64,000 bases of DNA from contig JAFGMO010000028.1 of NCBI GenBank assembly GCA_016927475.1, forward strand, positions 1 through 64,000, read 5' to 3'. Under the pieces are notes generated by a model that searched no databases, was not told the DNA's origin, and worked only from the letters and a program-made list of their open reading frames with translations. Positions 9,333 through 18,859 of the stretch are shown here, one piece after another. Every line of letters starts with the position of its first letter. Position 1 is the stretch's first letter. This stretch comes from Candidatus Aminicenantota bacterium (GTDB taxonomy: Bacteria > Acidobacteriota > Aminicenantia > Aminicenantales > Aminicenantaceae). The position numbers and the translations under genes are program-made.

Positions 9333-10490
9333 TCATATATTAGATAGGATAGCCGCCGCCTTTTCCAGGGTCTCCTCCGTTTTGGCGAAGCAGAACCTGA
9401 GGACTTTAAAATCGACAGGCCGCGGATAAAAAACCGAGACGGGAATGGAAGCCACGCCGTATTCTTTGGTTAACCGCTCGGCAAATTGCGTGTCCTTTTC
9501 CCGGGTGATGTCGCCGTACTCGAGAAGCTGAAAATAAGAGCCGGATGCCGGTTTGAACCGAAATCGTGAATTTTTGATAAGTTTGAGAAAAAGGTCTCTT
9601 TTTTTCTGATAAAAATCCCCTATCCCTTCATAATTTTCTTTTTGTTTTAAAAAATCAGCAAAGGCATATTGAATCGGTGTGTTGCAGGCATACACCATAA
9701 ACTGGTGAACCTGCCGGAATTCTTTCATCAGGTTGGCCGGAGCCAGGCAGTAGCCCATTTTCCAGCCCGTGACATGAAAGGTTTTTCCAAAGGAAAAAAC
9801 GACGAAACTCCGCTGAATGAGGCCTGAATACCGGAGAATGCTCTGGTGTACTTTTCCGTCGAATATGATATGTTCATAGACCTCGTCGCTCAGCACCAAT
9901 ATGTCCGTCCCCCGGGTAATATCGTCCAACTGTTCCATGTCTTCCTGAGACAATGTGCTTCCCGTGGGATTGTGCGGAGTGTTGATAATGATCATCCGTG
10001 TCCGCGGACCGACCTTTTTTCGAACCGCATCCCAATCAATGGAGTAATCCGGCCGTTTGAGGGGAATATCAATGGAAATTCCTCCGTTTATCTCCACAGC
10101 CGGAGCATAAGAATCATAGACGGGCGTAAACAAAATGACCTCATCCCCGGGGTGAACGGCGCAGGAAATGACGGTGTAAAGGGCCTGAGTGGCCCCGGCG
10201 GTAATATTGATCTCTTCTTCGGGATTATAACGGACACCGTATATAGACTCTACCTTGTCGGCGATGGCCCTCCGCAGTTCCGGTATGCCCTGCATGGGAG
10301 CGTACTGGTTGCACCCCTTTTTCATGTAGTGGTTAACGCGGTCGATAAGCTCATTTGAAACGGGGAAGTCCGGAAATCCCTGGGAAAGATTGATGGCGCC
10401 GTGCTGCCCGGCCAGACGCGACATGACGGCAAAAATCGTTGTTCCGAAGCGTGGAATTTTGGGTATGTATTTCCCTTCAAAACGGGGCAT
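9333..10490 (-). CDS. PLP-dependent class I/II aminotransferase (methionine/kynurenine transaminase-like)
   Basis: Fold-type I aminotransferase of 385 residues, cytoplasmic. The start at 10490 follows AGGAAG with good spacing. An upstream ATG at 10526 would add 12 residues. Visible marks: INLSQGFPDFP near the N-terminus, the NPHNPTG-like stretch INTPHNPTGS (substrate/PLP contacts), SDEVYEHIIFDG (PLP ring Asp and Tyr) and the Schiff-base lysine in SFGKTFHVTGWKMGY. FCFAKTEETL near the end holds the substrate carboxylate region. The NLSQGFPDF and GKTFHVTGWK sequences are typical of the YbdL/kynurenine aminotransferase subgroup, which acts on methionine, glutamine or aromatic amino acids. Exact substrate is not determined. 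It is transcribed towards the BNR gene, 138 bases away. Confidence 0.88.
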   Translation of the reverse strand: MPRFEGKYIPKIPRFGTTIFAVMSRLAGQHGAINLSQGFPDFPVSNELIDRVNHYMKKGCNQYAPMQGIPELRRAIADKVESIYGVRYNPEEEINITAGATQALYTVISCAVHPGDEVILFTPVYDSYAPAVEINGGISIDIPLKRPDYSIDWDAVRKKVGPRTRMIIINTPHNPTGSTLSQEDMEQLDDITRGTDILVLSDEVYEHIIFDGKVHQSILRYSGLIQRSFVVFSFGKTFHVTGWKMGYCLAPANLMKEFRQVHQFMVYACNTPIQYAFADFLKQKENYEGIGDFYQKKRDLFLKLIKNSRFRFKPASGSYFQLLEYGDITREKDTQFAERLTKEYGVASIPVSVFYPRPVDFKVLRFCFAKTEETLEKAAAILSNI

Positions 10491-10690
10491 AATATCTTCC
10501 TTTGCGACTATTCTTAATGAATTCATGAAGTCATGTCAATAATTGTTGATCCGTGCGTACCCCTCCCCTTTTCCTAGCCCTAATAAAGACTATTTTTCAC
10601 TGACATTTTATTGTTGGATATTCAAAGACGGCTTCGCCAATCATATAATCAAAACGCCACTGGAATAAAAAAATGGATTATAATTCAATA

Positions 10691-11455
10691 TCAAGAACGA
10701 TCAATAATTCGATCACCCATCATGTCTTTCACAAAATCGACCGGGCTTTTGATCAATCCGATTAACGGCAATTTCAAAAACTGTCCTTCTGGTTTCATCC
10801 CATCATATGCTGATTGGCACCTCCAGTTATCTGATATAAAAAGATACCACTTGATCGGTTGTTTTTTATAATAGGGACCGGAAAGAGAATCCGTTTGGTT
10901 CTTCTTGTCAAAATATTCTTCACACCAGATTTTTTCTTTAACAATGCCGATGTCTGTCAATCCATTGCCATCAATATCGCCGATGAAAAAATTATTGAAA
11001 GTGGCATAAAAACATCCCCGGTCTCTCATCCGTTCTTTTGTAATACCCAATTTGAAATTCCCCGGATAGATTTTTTTTCTTTCTGTATCAAGAATAAGAA
11101 ACACATCACGTCCTGAAGCATTCATCGCACTTCCCTGTTTTTTTATTGAATAAGAAGAGATATGGACCCCGGCAGTGTATTCACTGATAGTGAATACGGT
11201 TACATCACGGTTGTAATCAAAGGATGTGACATGCAAACTCTCGTCCGTTTCAACATCCTCCGGAGGAAATAACCATCTTTTTTCAACCTCTATTCTGTCA
11301 CCATCGGGTAGTTTCAAAAAGAAGCGCCTCCCGCCATCATGTTCAAGCTTGTAAGATTTTGTTTCAATGGTTAACGTTGTGTCTGCTGACGTAATACATA
11401 CAAAATACGTTAAAACCATTAAAACAATTGATGAGACGAAAATATCCTTTTTCAT
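10691..11455 (-). CDS. Secreted protein of unknown function with one FG-GAP/dockerin-like Asp loop
   Basis: 254 residues. A clear signal peptide covers residues 1-24 (IFVSSIVLMVLTYFVCITSA). The start follows AAGGAAAA. The mature part is beta-rich, with no family I recognise. One stretch, GDIDGNGLTDIGIV, matches the calcium-binding D-x-D-G-N-G-x-x-D pattern of FG-GAP/VCBS repeats. The ending (GFIPSY-type loops in the antisense are ignored) reads as a plain soluble domain ending VDFVKDMMGDRIIDRS. It is flanked by another secreted protein of unknown role. The 164-base gap to the aminotransferase and the 170-base gap behind it show nothing I can call. Confidence 0.65.
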   Translation of the reverse strand: MKKDIFVSSIVLMVLTYFVCITSADTTLTIETKSYKLEHDGGRRFFLKLPDGDRIEVEKRWLFPPEDVETDESLHVTSFDYNRDVTVFTISEYTAGVHISSYSIKKQGSAMNASGRDVFLILDTERKKIYPGNFKLGITKERMRDRGCFYATFNNFFIGDIDGNGLTDIGIVKEKIWCEEYFDKKNQTDSLSGPYYKKQPIKWYLFISDNWRCQSAYDGMKPEGQFLKLPLIGLIKSPVDFVKDMMGDRIIDRS

Positions 11456-11625
11456 CCGTACTTTTCCTTTTTTGATCTGACTATTAATCCCGTATATTTG
11501 TAAATGAATGAATGAACTCCGGGGTTCGTTGCCGTTACTTCAAAAAAACATTTTACTGTTTTGTTCACTAAATCACCCATTAGAAACATCAATGTTCTAT
11601 ACTGACAATTTCAATCCCAGCCCAA

Positions 11626-13062
11626 TTATTTCTTCATGCAGGGAATATGAAGAATAAGCGTGTGTTTGCATGAGGTCATCTCATCAGACGGCACCCAGGT
11701 TAAGATATCGCCATCTTTAAATTTCATCCGAAACTCAGCGTAACTACAATGATTGGTGCCTTTTTTCCCAGTTTCAGAAAACAAAACGATAGACTCGGCT
11801 ATAAAATGGGTAGATGTAGTGAGGGGTTTATGAGTTTTCTTAGCCTTAATTATCAGCAGTCTTTGATCCTTTTCCTTGCCTTCCAGCGTCCCGCTCAATT
11901 CCCAATCCTCGGAGCCAATACCCTCATATTTATAATCAATCTTAATATTAGTTTCTGTCCTTTGTATATTGCTTTCCTTAACCGTAACGGAACCTTTGCC
12001 TTTGATTGTGGGAGGATCCTGGCTAAGATCAATGGTAAAAGGTATCTTACCGCTTACTGTAAGACTAAATTGGAGATCCACCCCCCCACTCATCGGCACG
12101 CCCCACGATGTCGGTAAACCTTTCTGAATACCTTCATAAGCATATTCCAGTTCTCCGTCAATTTTTTTCGGTTCGATCTTAAACGTCTCCCTTCCGATTT
12201 CATTCATTGGAACAGGTGTACATTCACTTTCCTTGTTGCAGGTATTGTAGACATAAACCTTTTCCTCATCAGGCTCACATGTATCAGGGGCCTCATATTG
12301 AACAGCAACAGATCCTCCCTTAACCTGAAAGGCTCGAAAATCATCTCTTGCGCATCCATTGGTAATTTTACCTTTATCTACTTTTACCAGTATCCACTGC
12401 CATTCGGCTGACGTTCTGGATTGTTGATCAACAATATTACCAATGTTGATATTCATGGTCTTCTTGGGCTCAATAGGATCTTCTTCAGGTTCAATATCGC
12501 ATCTTTCCGGAATCCGTTCGTAATCGTAAATGATCTCATCCAAAGGACTGAAAGACTGGGACAGCTCCTTGACAGCCGCCAGACCCTTTGGCCCAAGGGG
12601 AGATTCATCATTGGCAGCTACGGTCCAGGAAACGGAACCCTCTTTTACAACTTCGTTGTGATCAGGGTCAAAGAGTTGCATATCAAGCGTATAGGTCCTG
12701 GCCGACTCATTATGGGAAAGACTTCCCCGGAATTGATAATCAAGATCACTATGGACACCTGTTTTGCGCCTGTCCGGATCCGGTTTCTGGCCCGTTGATT
12801 TTTCAATCATAAGGTCGATTAAATCATTGAGATTCTGGGCACCCTGCATATATATAAAATCAACAACGATCGGACAATCCGCTTCCCCGGCATCCATGAA
12901 AATACTGGCCCAGGCCCCGTCAATGGCTGCACTATCCGATGTTTCCGCTCCGGAAATAGGAAGGACCGCTACTGTGCGGACACAGCAAGTTCCTTCGGCC
13001 AATCCCTTCTGTAACGGAAAGCATAGTAAGACACAAACAATACACTTAATCAACTTATGCAT
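11626..13062 (-). CDS. Secreted cysteine-containing protein of unknown function
   Basis: 478 residues. The start at 13062 is set by GGAGG six bases upstream. An ATG at 13089 would add nine residues without a site. A signal peptide is visible (LIKCIVCVLLCFPLQKGLA). The mature protein opens with CCVRTVAVLPI and a region like the TolB/FlgO-type modules used to build names of lipoprotein-like sensors (VRTVAVLPISGAE). A proline- and Glu-rich linker follows (EPEEDPIEPKK), then beta-rich domains with six or more cysteines (ARDDF, APDTCEPDEE, NTCNKESECTP, CSYAEF, SCKHT, IPCMKK), likely disulphide-bonded outside the cytoplasm. No enzymatic motif is seen. It follows the kinase gene on the same strand after 114 bases, so it could share its regulation. 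Confidence 0.62.
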   Translation of the reverse strand: MHKLIKCIVCVLLCFPLQKGLAEGTCCVRTVAVLPISGAETSDSAAIDGAWASIFMDAGEADCPIVVDFIYMQGAQNLNDLIDLMIEKSTGQKPDPDRRKTGVHSDLDYQFRGSLSHNESARTYTLDMQLFDPDHNEVVKEGSVSWTVAANDESPLGPKGLAAVKELSQSFSPLDEIIYDYERIPERCDIEPEEDPIEPKKTMNINIGNIVDQQSRTSAEWQWILVKVDKGKITNGCARDDFRAFQVKGGSVAVQYEAPDTCEPDEEKVYVYNTCNKESECTPVPMNEIGRETFKIEPKKIDGELEYAYEGIQKGLPTSWGVPMSGGVDLQFSLTVSGKIPFTIDLSQDPPTIKGKGSVTVKESNIQRTETNIKIDYKYEGIGSEDWELSGTLEGKEKDQRLLIIKAKKTHKPLTTSTHFIAESIVLFSETGKKGTNHCSYAEFRMKFKDGDILTWVPSDEMTSCKHTLILHIPCMKK

Positions 13063-13176
13063 AACAACCTCCAAACAATATATTCTCACACTTTTTATAA
13101 AATTGGGAATTATCTTCGATTCCGTTCATCATTTTATCCCTGACTCAATACACATGACGTATTGATCTACGACTCC

Positions 13177-16100
13177 TCATCTCAGATCAGCCAGTCTCTG
13201 CTTCGCATCGTCTAATTCAGGGAGGCCGGGATCAGCATCCTTCCACAGCGTGAGGAATTTCTCATAATGCTCGACAGCTCCGGCTGTGTCGCCTTTAAGC
13301 TCACAGATCTGGGCTATATAATATACAAGCTTTGGTTGTTCGAGAAAAAAGTAGAAGTTATCACCCATGCCGTAAGTACGGGTATCAATAGCATTATTAA
13401 ATTTTGTGTAGGCATCAATTGCCTTCTCTAATTCCCCTATCAGCATATAACCGGCGGCATTCAGAATTCTACAGCGAGGTGAAAAAAACGAAGTCACCGA
13501 GGATAATTGTCGAATTTTGTTAACTGCAGCCTGCCCGTTACGTTGAGAAACAAAAACTTCTGCGTTGAGAAGGTTACTAAAATCTAAATAAAAATCATTA
13601 TAGTCATTACTTTTAATTATTCCTATGATCTTATCAGCACATGCTTGGGCTGAAGCGTAATCTTCTTTCTTTACCATGACTATACCGACAAGGTAATTCG
13701 TAATGATTTGAATAGGATTAAATGTCGAACTGTAAATCTGTAACGAGAGTTTTTCTCCTTTCATAAACTCTTCCACAGCCTTTGAATATTGTCTTAACTC
13801 TGCATTCATCTTCCCTAAATCTAAATGAGTACACATTTCCAAAGCTACATTATTATTGTCGCGCGCCAACTTCAAAACTCTTTGAAATTCAGCATATGCG
13901 TCTCTGTATCTACCGCCGTAAAGGTAGATATATCCCATGTACGATGTTTCTAAATTAGAAAGCCATCCGGATTGAACTGTCATTTCCGTAGGGTTGAAGG
14001 CTCTCAATTGGTGAATCTTTTCATATGCCTTCTGTTTTTCCCCTTTGAAAAGATAGGCATATGCTTGGTGCGTGTAAAATTTCAACCAGTTTGGATTTAT
14101 CCGTAACGCATCCTCGCAGGCTTTCAAGGCATCATCGAACAGGCCTGCCCGCATATAAATCTCCCATGCTGAATCATAAGCATTCGACTCCTTTGGAAGA
14201 AGTGCAATATGTTTTTTTATTGCCGAAATTGCCTTTTGGTGATTGTTGATTCTAGAATTCCAATACGCTTGGACAAGATAAGCTTCACTAAAAGTCGGAT
14301 CGATTTCCAGAGTCCTTTCTAAAGCTTTAATACTTAGTTCATATCTATTAGCATACCAAGCCGTATCACCGAGAAGAAAATTACTGTCCTTATCATCCGG
14401 ATAATGTTTATTGAGATCTTCTGCCAAACGGTAAGCAGTCTCAAATTTTCGATTGAAGAAGGCATCGTAAATATCAATCATTCGGCGTTCCTTGTCGGTA
14501 GCCTTCGAAGCGTATTTTTTTGCAAGGTCAATCGATTTTTGGATTGGAGTAAAATCCGTAAAAGGATCCCTTATAGATAGGCCATATCTACTCTTAGCAA
14601 CAGCCCAATAAAGATGAGCTAAAGCAAATGTTGAATCAAGGGCTACGGCTTGCTCAAATCTTTTCATCGCCTCATCAAAATTCCACTTCCAGACAGCTTC
14701 CATTCCCTTCTGATAATGCCTGTAAGCTTCAAAGGAATTGGTAGTCACATCGGCTATCTTTAATCTCTTGTCTTGTTCTTCAGGTAAAATACCTAACACG
14801 GTACTGACTTTCTCTGTAAGCTGATCCACCATCTCAAAAACGTCCCTAATTTCAGATCCCTCAGCCTGCTGCGATCCGATAATAGCTCCGCTTTGAACAT
14901 CTATAAGCTGTGAAATTATTCGGATTTTATTTCCCATTTTTATGATACTTCCCATCATCATTGTTTTCACACCGGCGCGATATGCGACTTCTGTTGCCAT
15001 ACTCTTGTCCACTTTCTCTGAATCTTCCTTCCCTATTTGTTTCAGGATATCGAATAAACGTTGACTGCTGATAACTTTAACTTCTTTGTTACGGCTTAAG
15101 TTCGTAGTCAACATGTCTACTATGATTTTATCCAAATCTTGTTCGTTTGACCTGTTTTCAAAATACATTACAGCAAGAGAAGGTTCACCTGAACTTATAG
15201 GAATTATTGGTTTTTTCAAAAGCAGCTGCCAGATAAGGACGGTAACAGCAATAATAGAAAAAACTATCAGGGCAGGAAGAAATAACTTCTTAATTTCAAA
15301 TGCGACCGTTATTTCTTTCGATATAATCGGCTTTCTTTTAGAAATTTCTCTTTCGTTTTCAGGGAAACCTTTCTCAATATTATTTAATTCAGCATATAGC
15401 TCCTTTGCTGACTGATATCTTTTCTCCCTTTTCTTTTCCAGACATCGTAGAATCACATCACAAAGATCAACCGGTATTTGAGGATTCAGTTTTTTGGGGT
15501 CTTTTGGAGTTTTATCCTTCTGCATCAGAGCCACAGCAAGGGGCGTGTCTCCGTCAAAGGGTAATCGGCCGGTGACCATCTCATAAAAAATGATACCCAG
15601 AGAATAAATATCAGACCTTTGATCTATATCCTTGGCTTCAACCTGTTCCGGACTCATATACTCAGGCGTACCAATCAATATTCCGGAACCTGTAATGCCC
15701 TTTTCTTTAACTGATCTGGCAATGCCGAAGTCCATAATCCGGGCATTACCGTTATCATCTATCATTATGTTATTGGGCTTGAGATCACGGTGGACGATTC
15801 CTAAACCATGGGCTTCTTCCAGTCCCTCACATATCTGTTTAACGATTGAGATTGCGGTCCCAGCATCTAGACGTTTTGCTCTTCGGATTAACTTTTTTAA
15901 ATCTCCACCGCTTACATACTCCATGGTAATGTAATATCTATTTTTATCTTTGTTCAGGTCGTACATTCGGCAGACATTTTTCTGGACGATCTTGCGGGCT
16001 GTAGTTAGTTCGTTCCGGAAGCGTTCTATGGTCTTTTTATCGGATGCAATTTCCGGTTTTATCAGTTTTAAGGCAATCCTTTCGTTTGTCTCCTTATCGA

Positions 16101-16317
16101 GGACCTTATAAACGTTCCCCATTCCCCCCTTTCCCAGCTCCTCGATGATCTGGTAGCGTCCGGCAAAGGTAGAGCCTGTGGCGAGCTCTTCTTTCGGAGT
16201 TTCTATGGTTTTTGTGACTTCGACCTTTTCTGGGGAAGAAAACCGAGTTCCGCATTTTCCGCAGAAAAGGGTATCGTCGGGATTCTCATGCTGACATTTG
16301 GGGCATCGAACACTCAT
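13177..16317 (-). CDS. Zinc-ribbon Ser/Thr protein kinase with TolB-like domain and TPR array
   Basis: 1046 residues. A zinc ribbon with Cys5, Cys8, Cys19, Cys22 opens the protein. A Hanks-type kinase domain spans about 55-315: glycine loop GKGGMGNVY, Lys84 in ALKLI, HRDLKPNN at 176-183, DFG at 196-198 and GTPEYMSPEQ. All catalytic residues are intact, so it should be active. One membrane helix is at about 347-370. A TolB/FlgO-like domain follows (about 375-520, starting SLAVMYFENRS), then TPR repeats to the C-terminus (FEQAVALDSTFALAHLYW, LEIDPTFSEAYLVQAY, ALRINPNWLKFYTHQAY). The kinase would be cytoplasmic and the TPR half periplasmic. Such kinases are abundant in Acidobacteria-like genomes. 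The targets are unknown. Confidence 0.88.
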   Translation of the reverse strand: MSVRCPKCQHENPDDTLFCGKCGTRFSSPEKVEVTKTIETPKEELATGSTFAGRYQIIEELGKGGMGNVYKVLDKETNERIALKLIKPEIASDKKTIERFRNELTTARKIVQKNVCRMYDLNKDKNRYYITMEYVSGGDLKKLIRRAKRLDAGTAISIVKQICEGLEEAHGLGIVHRDLKPNNIMIDDNGNARIMDFGIARSVKEKGITGSGILIGTPEYMSPEQVEAKDIDQRSDIYSLGIIFYEMVTGRLPFDGDTPLAVALMQKDKTPKDPKKLNPQIPVDLCDVILRCLEKKREKRYQSAKELYAELNNIEKGFPENEREISKRKPIISKEITVAFEIKKLFLPALIVFSIIAVTVLIWQLLLKKPIIPISSGEPSLAVMYFENRSNEQDLDKIIVDMLTTNLSRNKEVKVISSQRLFDILKQIGKEDSEKVDKSMATEVAYRAGVKTMMMGSIIKMGNKIRIISQLIDVQSGAIIGSQQAEGSEIRDVFEMVDQLTEKVSTVLGILPEEQDKRLKIADVTTNSFEAYRHYQKGMEAVWKWNFDEAMKRFEQAVALDSTFALAHLYWAVAKSRYGLSIRDPFTDFTPIQKSIDLAKKYASKATDKERRMIDIYDAFFNRKFETAYRLAEDLNKHYPDDKDSNFLLGDTAWYANRYELSIKALERTLEIDPTFSEAYLVQAYWNSRINNHQKAISAIKKHIALLPKESNAYDSAWEIYMRAGLFDDALKACEDALRINPNWLKFYTHQAYAYLFKGEKQKAYEKIHQLRAFNPTEMTVQSGWLSNLETSYMGYIYLYGGRYRDAYAEFQRVLKLARDNNNVALEMCTHLDLGKMNAELRQYSKAVEEFMKGEKLSLQIYSSTFNPIQIITNYLVGIVMVKKEDYASAQACADKIIGIIKSNDYNDFYLDFSNLLNAEVFVSQRNGQAAVNKIRQLSSVTSFFSPRCRILNAAGYMLIGELEKAIDAYTKFNNAIDTRTYGMGDNFYFFLEQPKLVYYIAQICELKGDTAGAVEHYEKFLTLWKDADPGLPELDDAKQRLADLR

Positions 16318-16541
16318 TGGTTTCCCTTTTAACTAACGAATGTGAAGAAAGAATAACAATTTCAGAAAAAAGAGTCAATTTGATGAGTTGAAATATTCCG
16401 TTGAATGAAATATTCCACGAAATTTCTTGTAAAATCAAACGTCACCAAGCAGAAATTATTTTTTTTTGAATAAACCATTTTAAAAAAGTTGCAAAATCAA
16501 CGCAGATATTGAAATATATTGAATCTTGATGCCCTTTGATA

Positions 16542-16572
16542 AACCTGTATTATTCACGGTCCAATGCAGGTT
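16542..16572. repeat. Hairpin with element-end-like sequence upstream of DPP-IV gene
   Basis: AACCTG (16542-16547) and CAGGTT (16567-16572) enclose TATTATTCACGG, which matches the reverse complement of the right end (CGTGAATAA..CAGG) of the dispersed palindromic elements. It is probably a remnant of that family. The rest of the 285-base gap 16318-16602 is AT-rich and holds nothing else I can call. Confidence 0.4.
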
Positions 16573-16602
16573 ATCAATATGGCGGTGATTAAGGAGGCAT
16601 TT

Positions 16603-18801
16603 ATGAAAAACAAACGACGGGCACTATCTCTTACATTATCGGTATTTTTTCTTGTTGTTTTAGCTTTTCCCTTATTTTCCCAGGTTCGGGGGAAGGAACT
16701 CTATGAACTGCTGAGCAAAAACCGGGCTCTTATTTCTTTTGAAGGTATTTCCCGGATCGACTGGACGCCTGATGGAAAAGCGTATTATCTCTACAAAGAC
16801 AAAACATTTCAGCGCATAGACGCCGCAACCGGAGAATCGTCTCCCCTTCTCGATGATGAAAAAATCATCGCAGCCTTCAACCGTCTTTCCGGGAAGAATC
16901 TTACAGTGCTCCCTTTCAACAATTTTGATTTTCTCGAGGGAGGACAAAAAATATGCTTTTCCTTTTCCCACCGGGCATATATATATGACCTTTCGACCGG
17001 TCAGATGCTTTTTTACTTCCCTCAGGGGGAATACGGTGGTGTCCGGGGCAGAATGTACAGCGAAGTCCTGTCCCCTGACCTGACCAAAAGGGCCTACATC
17101 GAAGACTACAACCTATACGTCAAAGACCTGAACGAAAATGAAAAAGCCCTGACGACTGACGGCCACAAAGACCTGAGGAACGGTTATCCCGACTGGGTAT
17201 ACCCCGAAGAGCTAAGCCAATACGAAGCTTTCTGGTGGTCCCCCGATTCTCAAAAGATCGCCTACATGCAGTTTGATGAAAATCCGGTAAAGCTCTACCC
17301 CCTCGTTCACGATATCTCCCCGGTCCCGGAACTTGAGATGCAGCGCTACCCCAAAGCGGGAGCTAATAATCCCATTGTTCGTTTGTTTATCGTCGATGTC
17401 AAAACCAGAAAAACAGTCCAATTGGAAACGGGACTGGATACGAATGTTTATCTCTTCCGCGGCCAGTGGACGCCTGACGGTAAAATTTTTACCTACCAGC
17501 GGATGAACCGTCTTCAGAACCTGATCGAGCTCTGGGCCGCCGACCCTACGACGGGAAAAACGCGCCTCATTATCGCCGATGAAGATCCCTGCTATGTAGA
17601 GGCCGACTTTGACCTGACCTTTTTAAAAGACAGTGACCGCTTTTTATGGACTTCCGAAAAAAGCGGATGGAATGAGATTTATCTCTATGACCTTTCCGGA
17701 ATGCTTATCAAACAGCTTACCGACGCCAAACTGCCCGTCATGCGGATCGAAGCGGTCGACGAAGCTAACGGTTGGGTATATTTCACCGGATTGGAAAACA
17801 GGGGCCTTGAGTCTCACTTATACCGGGTAAAACTGGACGGAACGGGTTTCACCCGCCTGACAAAAGAGCCCGGATCACACCGCATCAATCTTTCGCCCGA
17901 AGCCCTCTTTTATACGGACACCTTCTCTTCTTTCGAGAAGCCGCGCCGGGTTGCTCTTCATACCGCCGACGGAACATTTGTCCGGGAGCTGGGAAATTCG
18001 ACGGTCACTCAAAAGTTCAAGGACCTGGAACTCATCCCTCCCGAACATTTTACCTTCAAATCGGCCGACAATAAGTTTGACTTGGATGCCGTTCTTTACA
18101 AACCCGCCCACTTTGATAAGAACGAAAAATACCCTCTTATCATGACCGTTTACGGGGGACCTGGGGCTAAAATGATTCACAACCGCTATCTGATGAATGA
18201 CCGGAACCAGGCTTTGGCCCAACTGGGATTTATCGTTTTGGCCATCGACCATCGCGGTGTATCAGGGCGAGGAAAAAATTTCCAGAATTTGATGTATATG
18301 AACCTCGGCCAGATCGAGCTTGAAGACCATGTCGCTGCGGCCAAGCATGTCGGGAACCTGCCTTATGTCGATGAAACACGTGTCGGGATTACAGGCGGCT
18401 CTTATGGGGGGTACATGACCTGTATCGCCCTTCTTAAGGAGCCGGATGTTTTTCATGTCGGGGTGGCGGGAGCTCCGGTCACCGACTGGCGGAATTATGA
18501 CTCGATCTACACCGAGAGGTACATGAGACGTCCTCAGGATAATCCCGAAGGATATAAGGAGGGATCCTGCTTAATCTACGCCCGCAATCTCAAGGGGCAC
18601 CTGTTTATCAACCACGGGGCTGTTGATAATAACGTCCATCCGGGAAACACCGTCCAGCTGGTTCAGGAACTGCTCAAGCTCAATAAAAAATTCGACTTGA
18701 TGATCTATCCGGAGCAGCGGCATGGTATCCGTTTTCTCCGGTACGGTGAGGCCAGGATCGAATATTTCATCGAACATCTTAAGCCGGATATCCATGAATA
18801 A
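16603..18801 (+). CDS. Exported dipeptidyl-peptidase IV-like serine peptidase (S9B)
   Basis: Prolyl-oligopeptidase-family enzyme that removes X-Pro or X-Ala dipeptides from peptide N-termini outside the cytoplasm. The start at 16603 follows AAGGAGG by five bases. An ATG at 16564 would add 13 residues. Product 732 aa with a signal peptide (ALSLTLSVFFLVVLAFPLFS). The N-terminal beta-propeller (DPPIV_N) includes DWVYPEELSQYEAFWWSPD, containing the Glu pair that binds the substrate amino terminus. The C-terminal alpha/beta hydrolase has the nucleophile in GGSYGGYMT, Asp in HGAVDNNVHPGNT and His in PEQRHGIR. All three catalytic residues and the Glu motif are present, so activity is expected. It stands alone on the plus strand between minus-strand genes. 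Confidence 0.9.
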   Translation: MKNKRRALSLTLSVFFLVVLAFPLFSQVRGKELYELLSKNRALISFEGISRIDWTPDGKAYYLYKDKTFQRIDAATGESSPLLDDEKIIAAFNRLSGKNLTVLPFNNFDFLEGGQKICFSFSHRAYIYDLSTGQMLFYFPQGEYGGVRGRMYSEVLSPDLTKRAYIEDYNLYVKDLNENEKALTTDGHKDLRNGYPDWVYPEELSQYEAFWWSPDSQKIAYMQFDENPVKLYPLVHDISPVPELEMQRYPKAGANNPIVRLFIVDVKTRKTVQLETGLDTNVYLFRGQWTPDGKIFTYQRMNRLQNLIELWAADPTTGKTRLIIADEDPCYVEADFDLTFLKDSDRFLWTSEKSGWNEIYLYDLSGMLIKQLTDAKLPVMRIEAVDEANGWVYFTGLENRGLESHLYRVKLDGTGFTRLTKEPGSHRINLSPEALFYTDTFSSFEKPRRVALHTADGTFVRELGNSTVTQKFKDLELIPPEHFTFKSADNKFDLDAVLYKPAHFDKNEKYPLIMTVYGGPGAKMIHNRYLMNDRNQALAQLGFIVLAIDHRGVSGRGKNFQNLMYMNLGQIELEDHVAAAKHVGNLPYVDETRVGITGGSYGGYMTCIALLKEPDVFHVGVAGAPVTDWRNYDSIYTERYMRRPQDNPEGYKEGSCLIYARNLKGHLFINHGAVDNNVHPGNTVQLVQELLKLNKKFDLMIYPEQRHGIRFLRYGEARIEYFIEHLKPDIHE

Positions 18802-18826
18802 CTCAGGTTACACCTGAAATATTCAT
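18794..18826 (+). terminator. Hairpin overlapping the DPP-IV stop codon
   Basis: ATGAATA..TCAGGT (from 18794) pairs with ACCTGA..TATTCAT (to 18826) around a 3-base loop with one small internal mismatch. The stop codon lies in the stem. T runs occur farther on (18847-18869). The arms ATGAATA and TATTCAT are the same end sequences as in the dispersed elements, so this may be a minimal member of that family. Confidence 0.5.
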
Positions 18827-18859
18827 TAATCCGGACAAAACAAAAAAAATTTTTTGTTG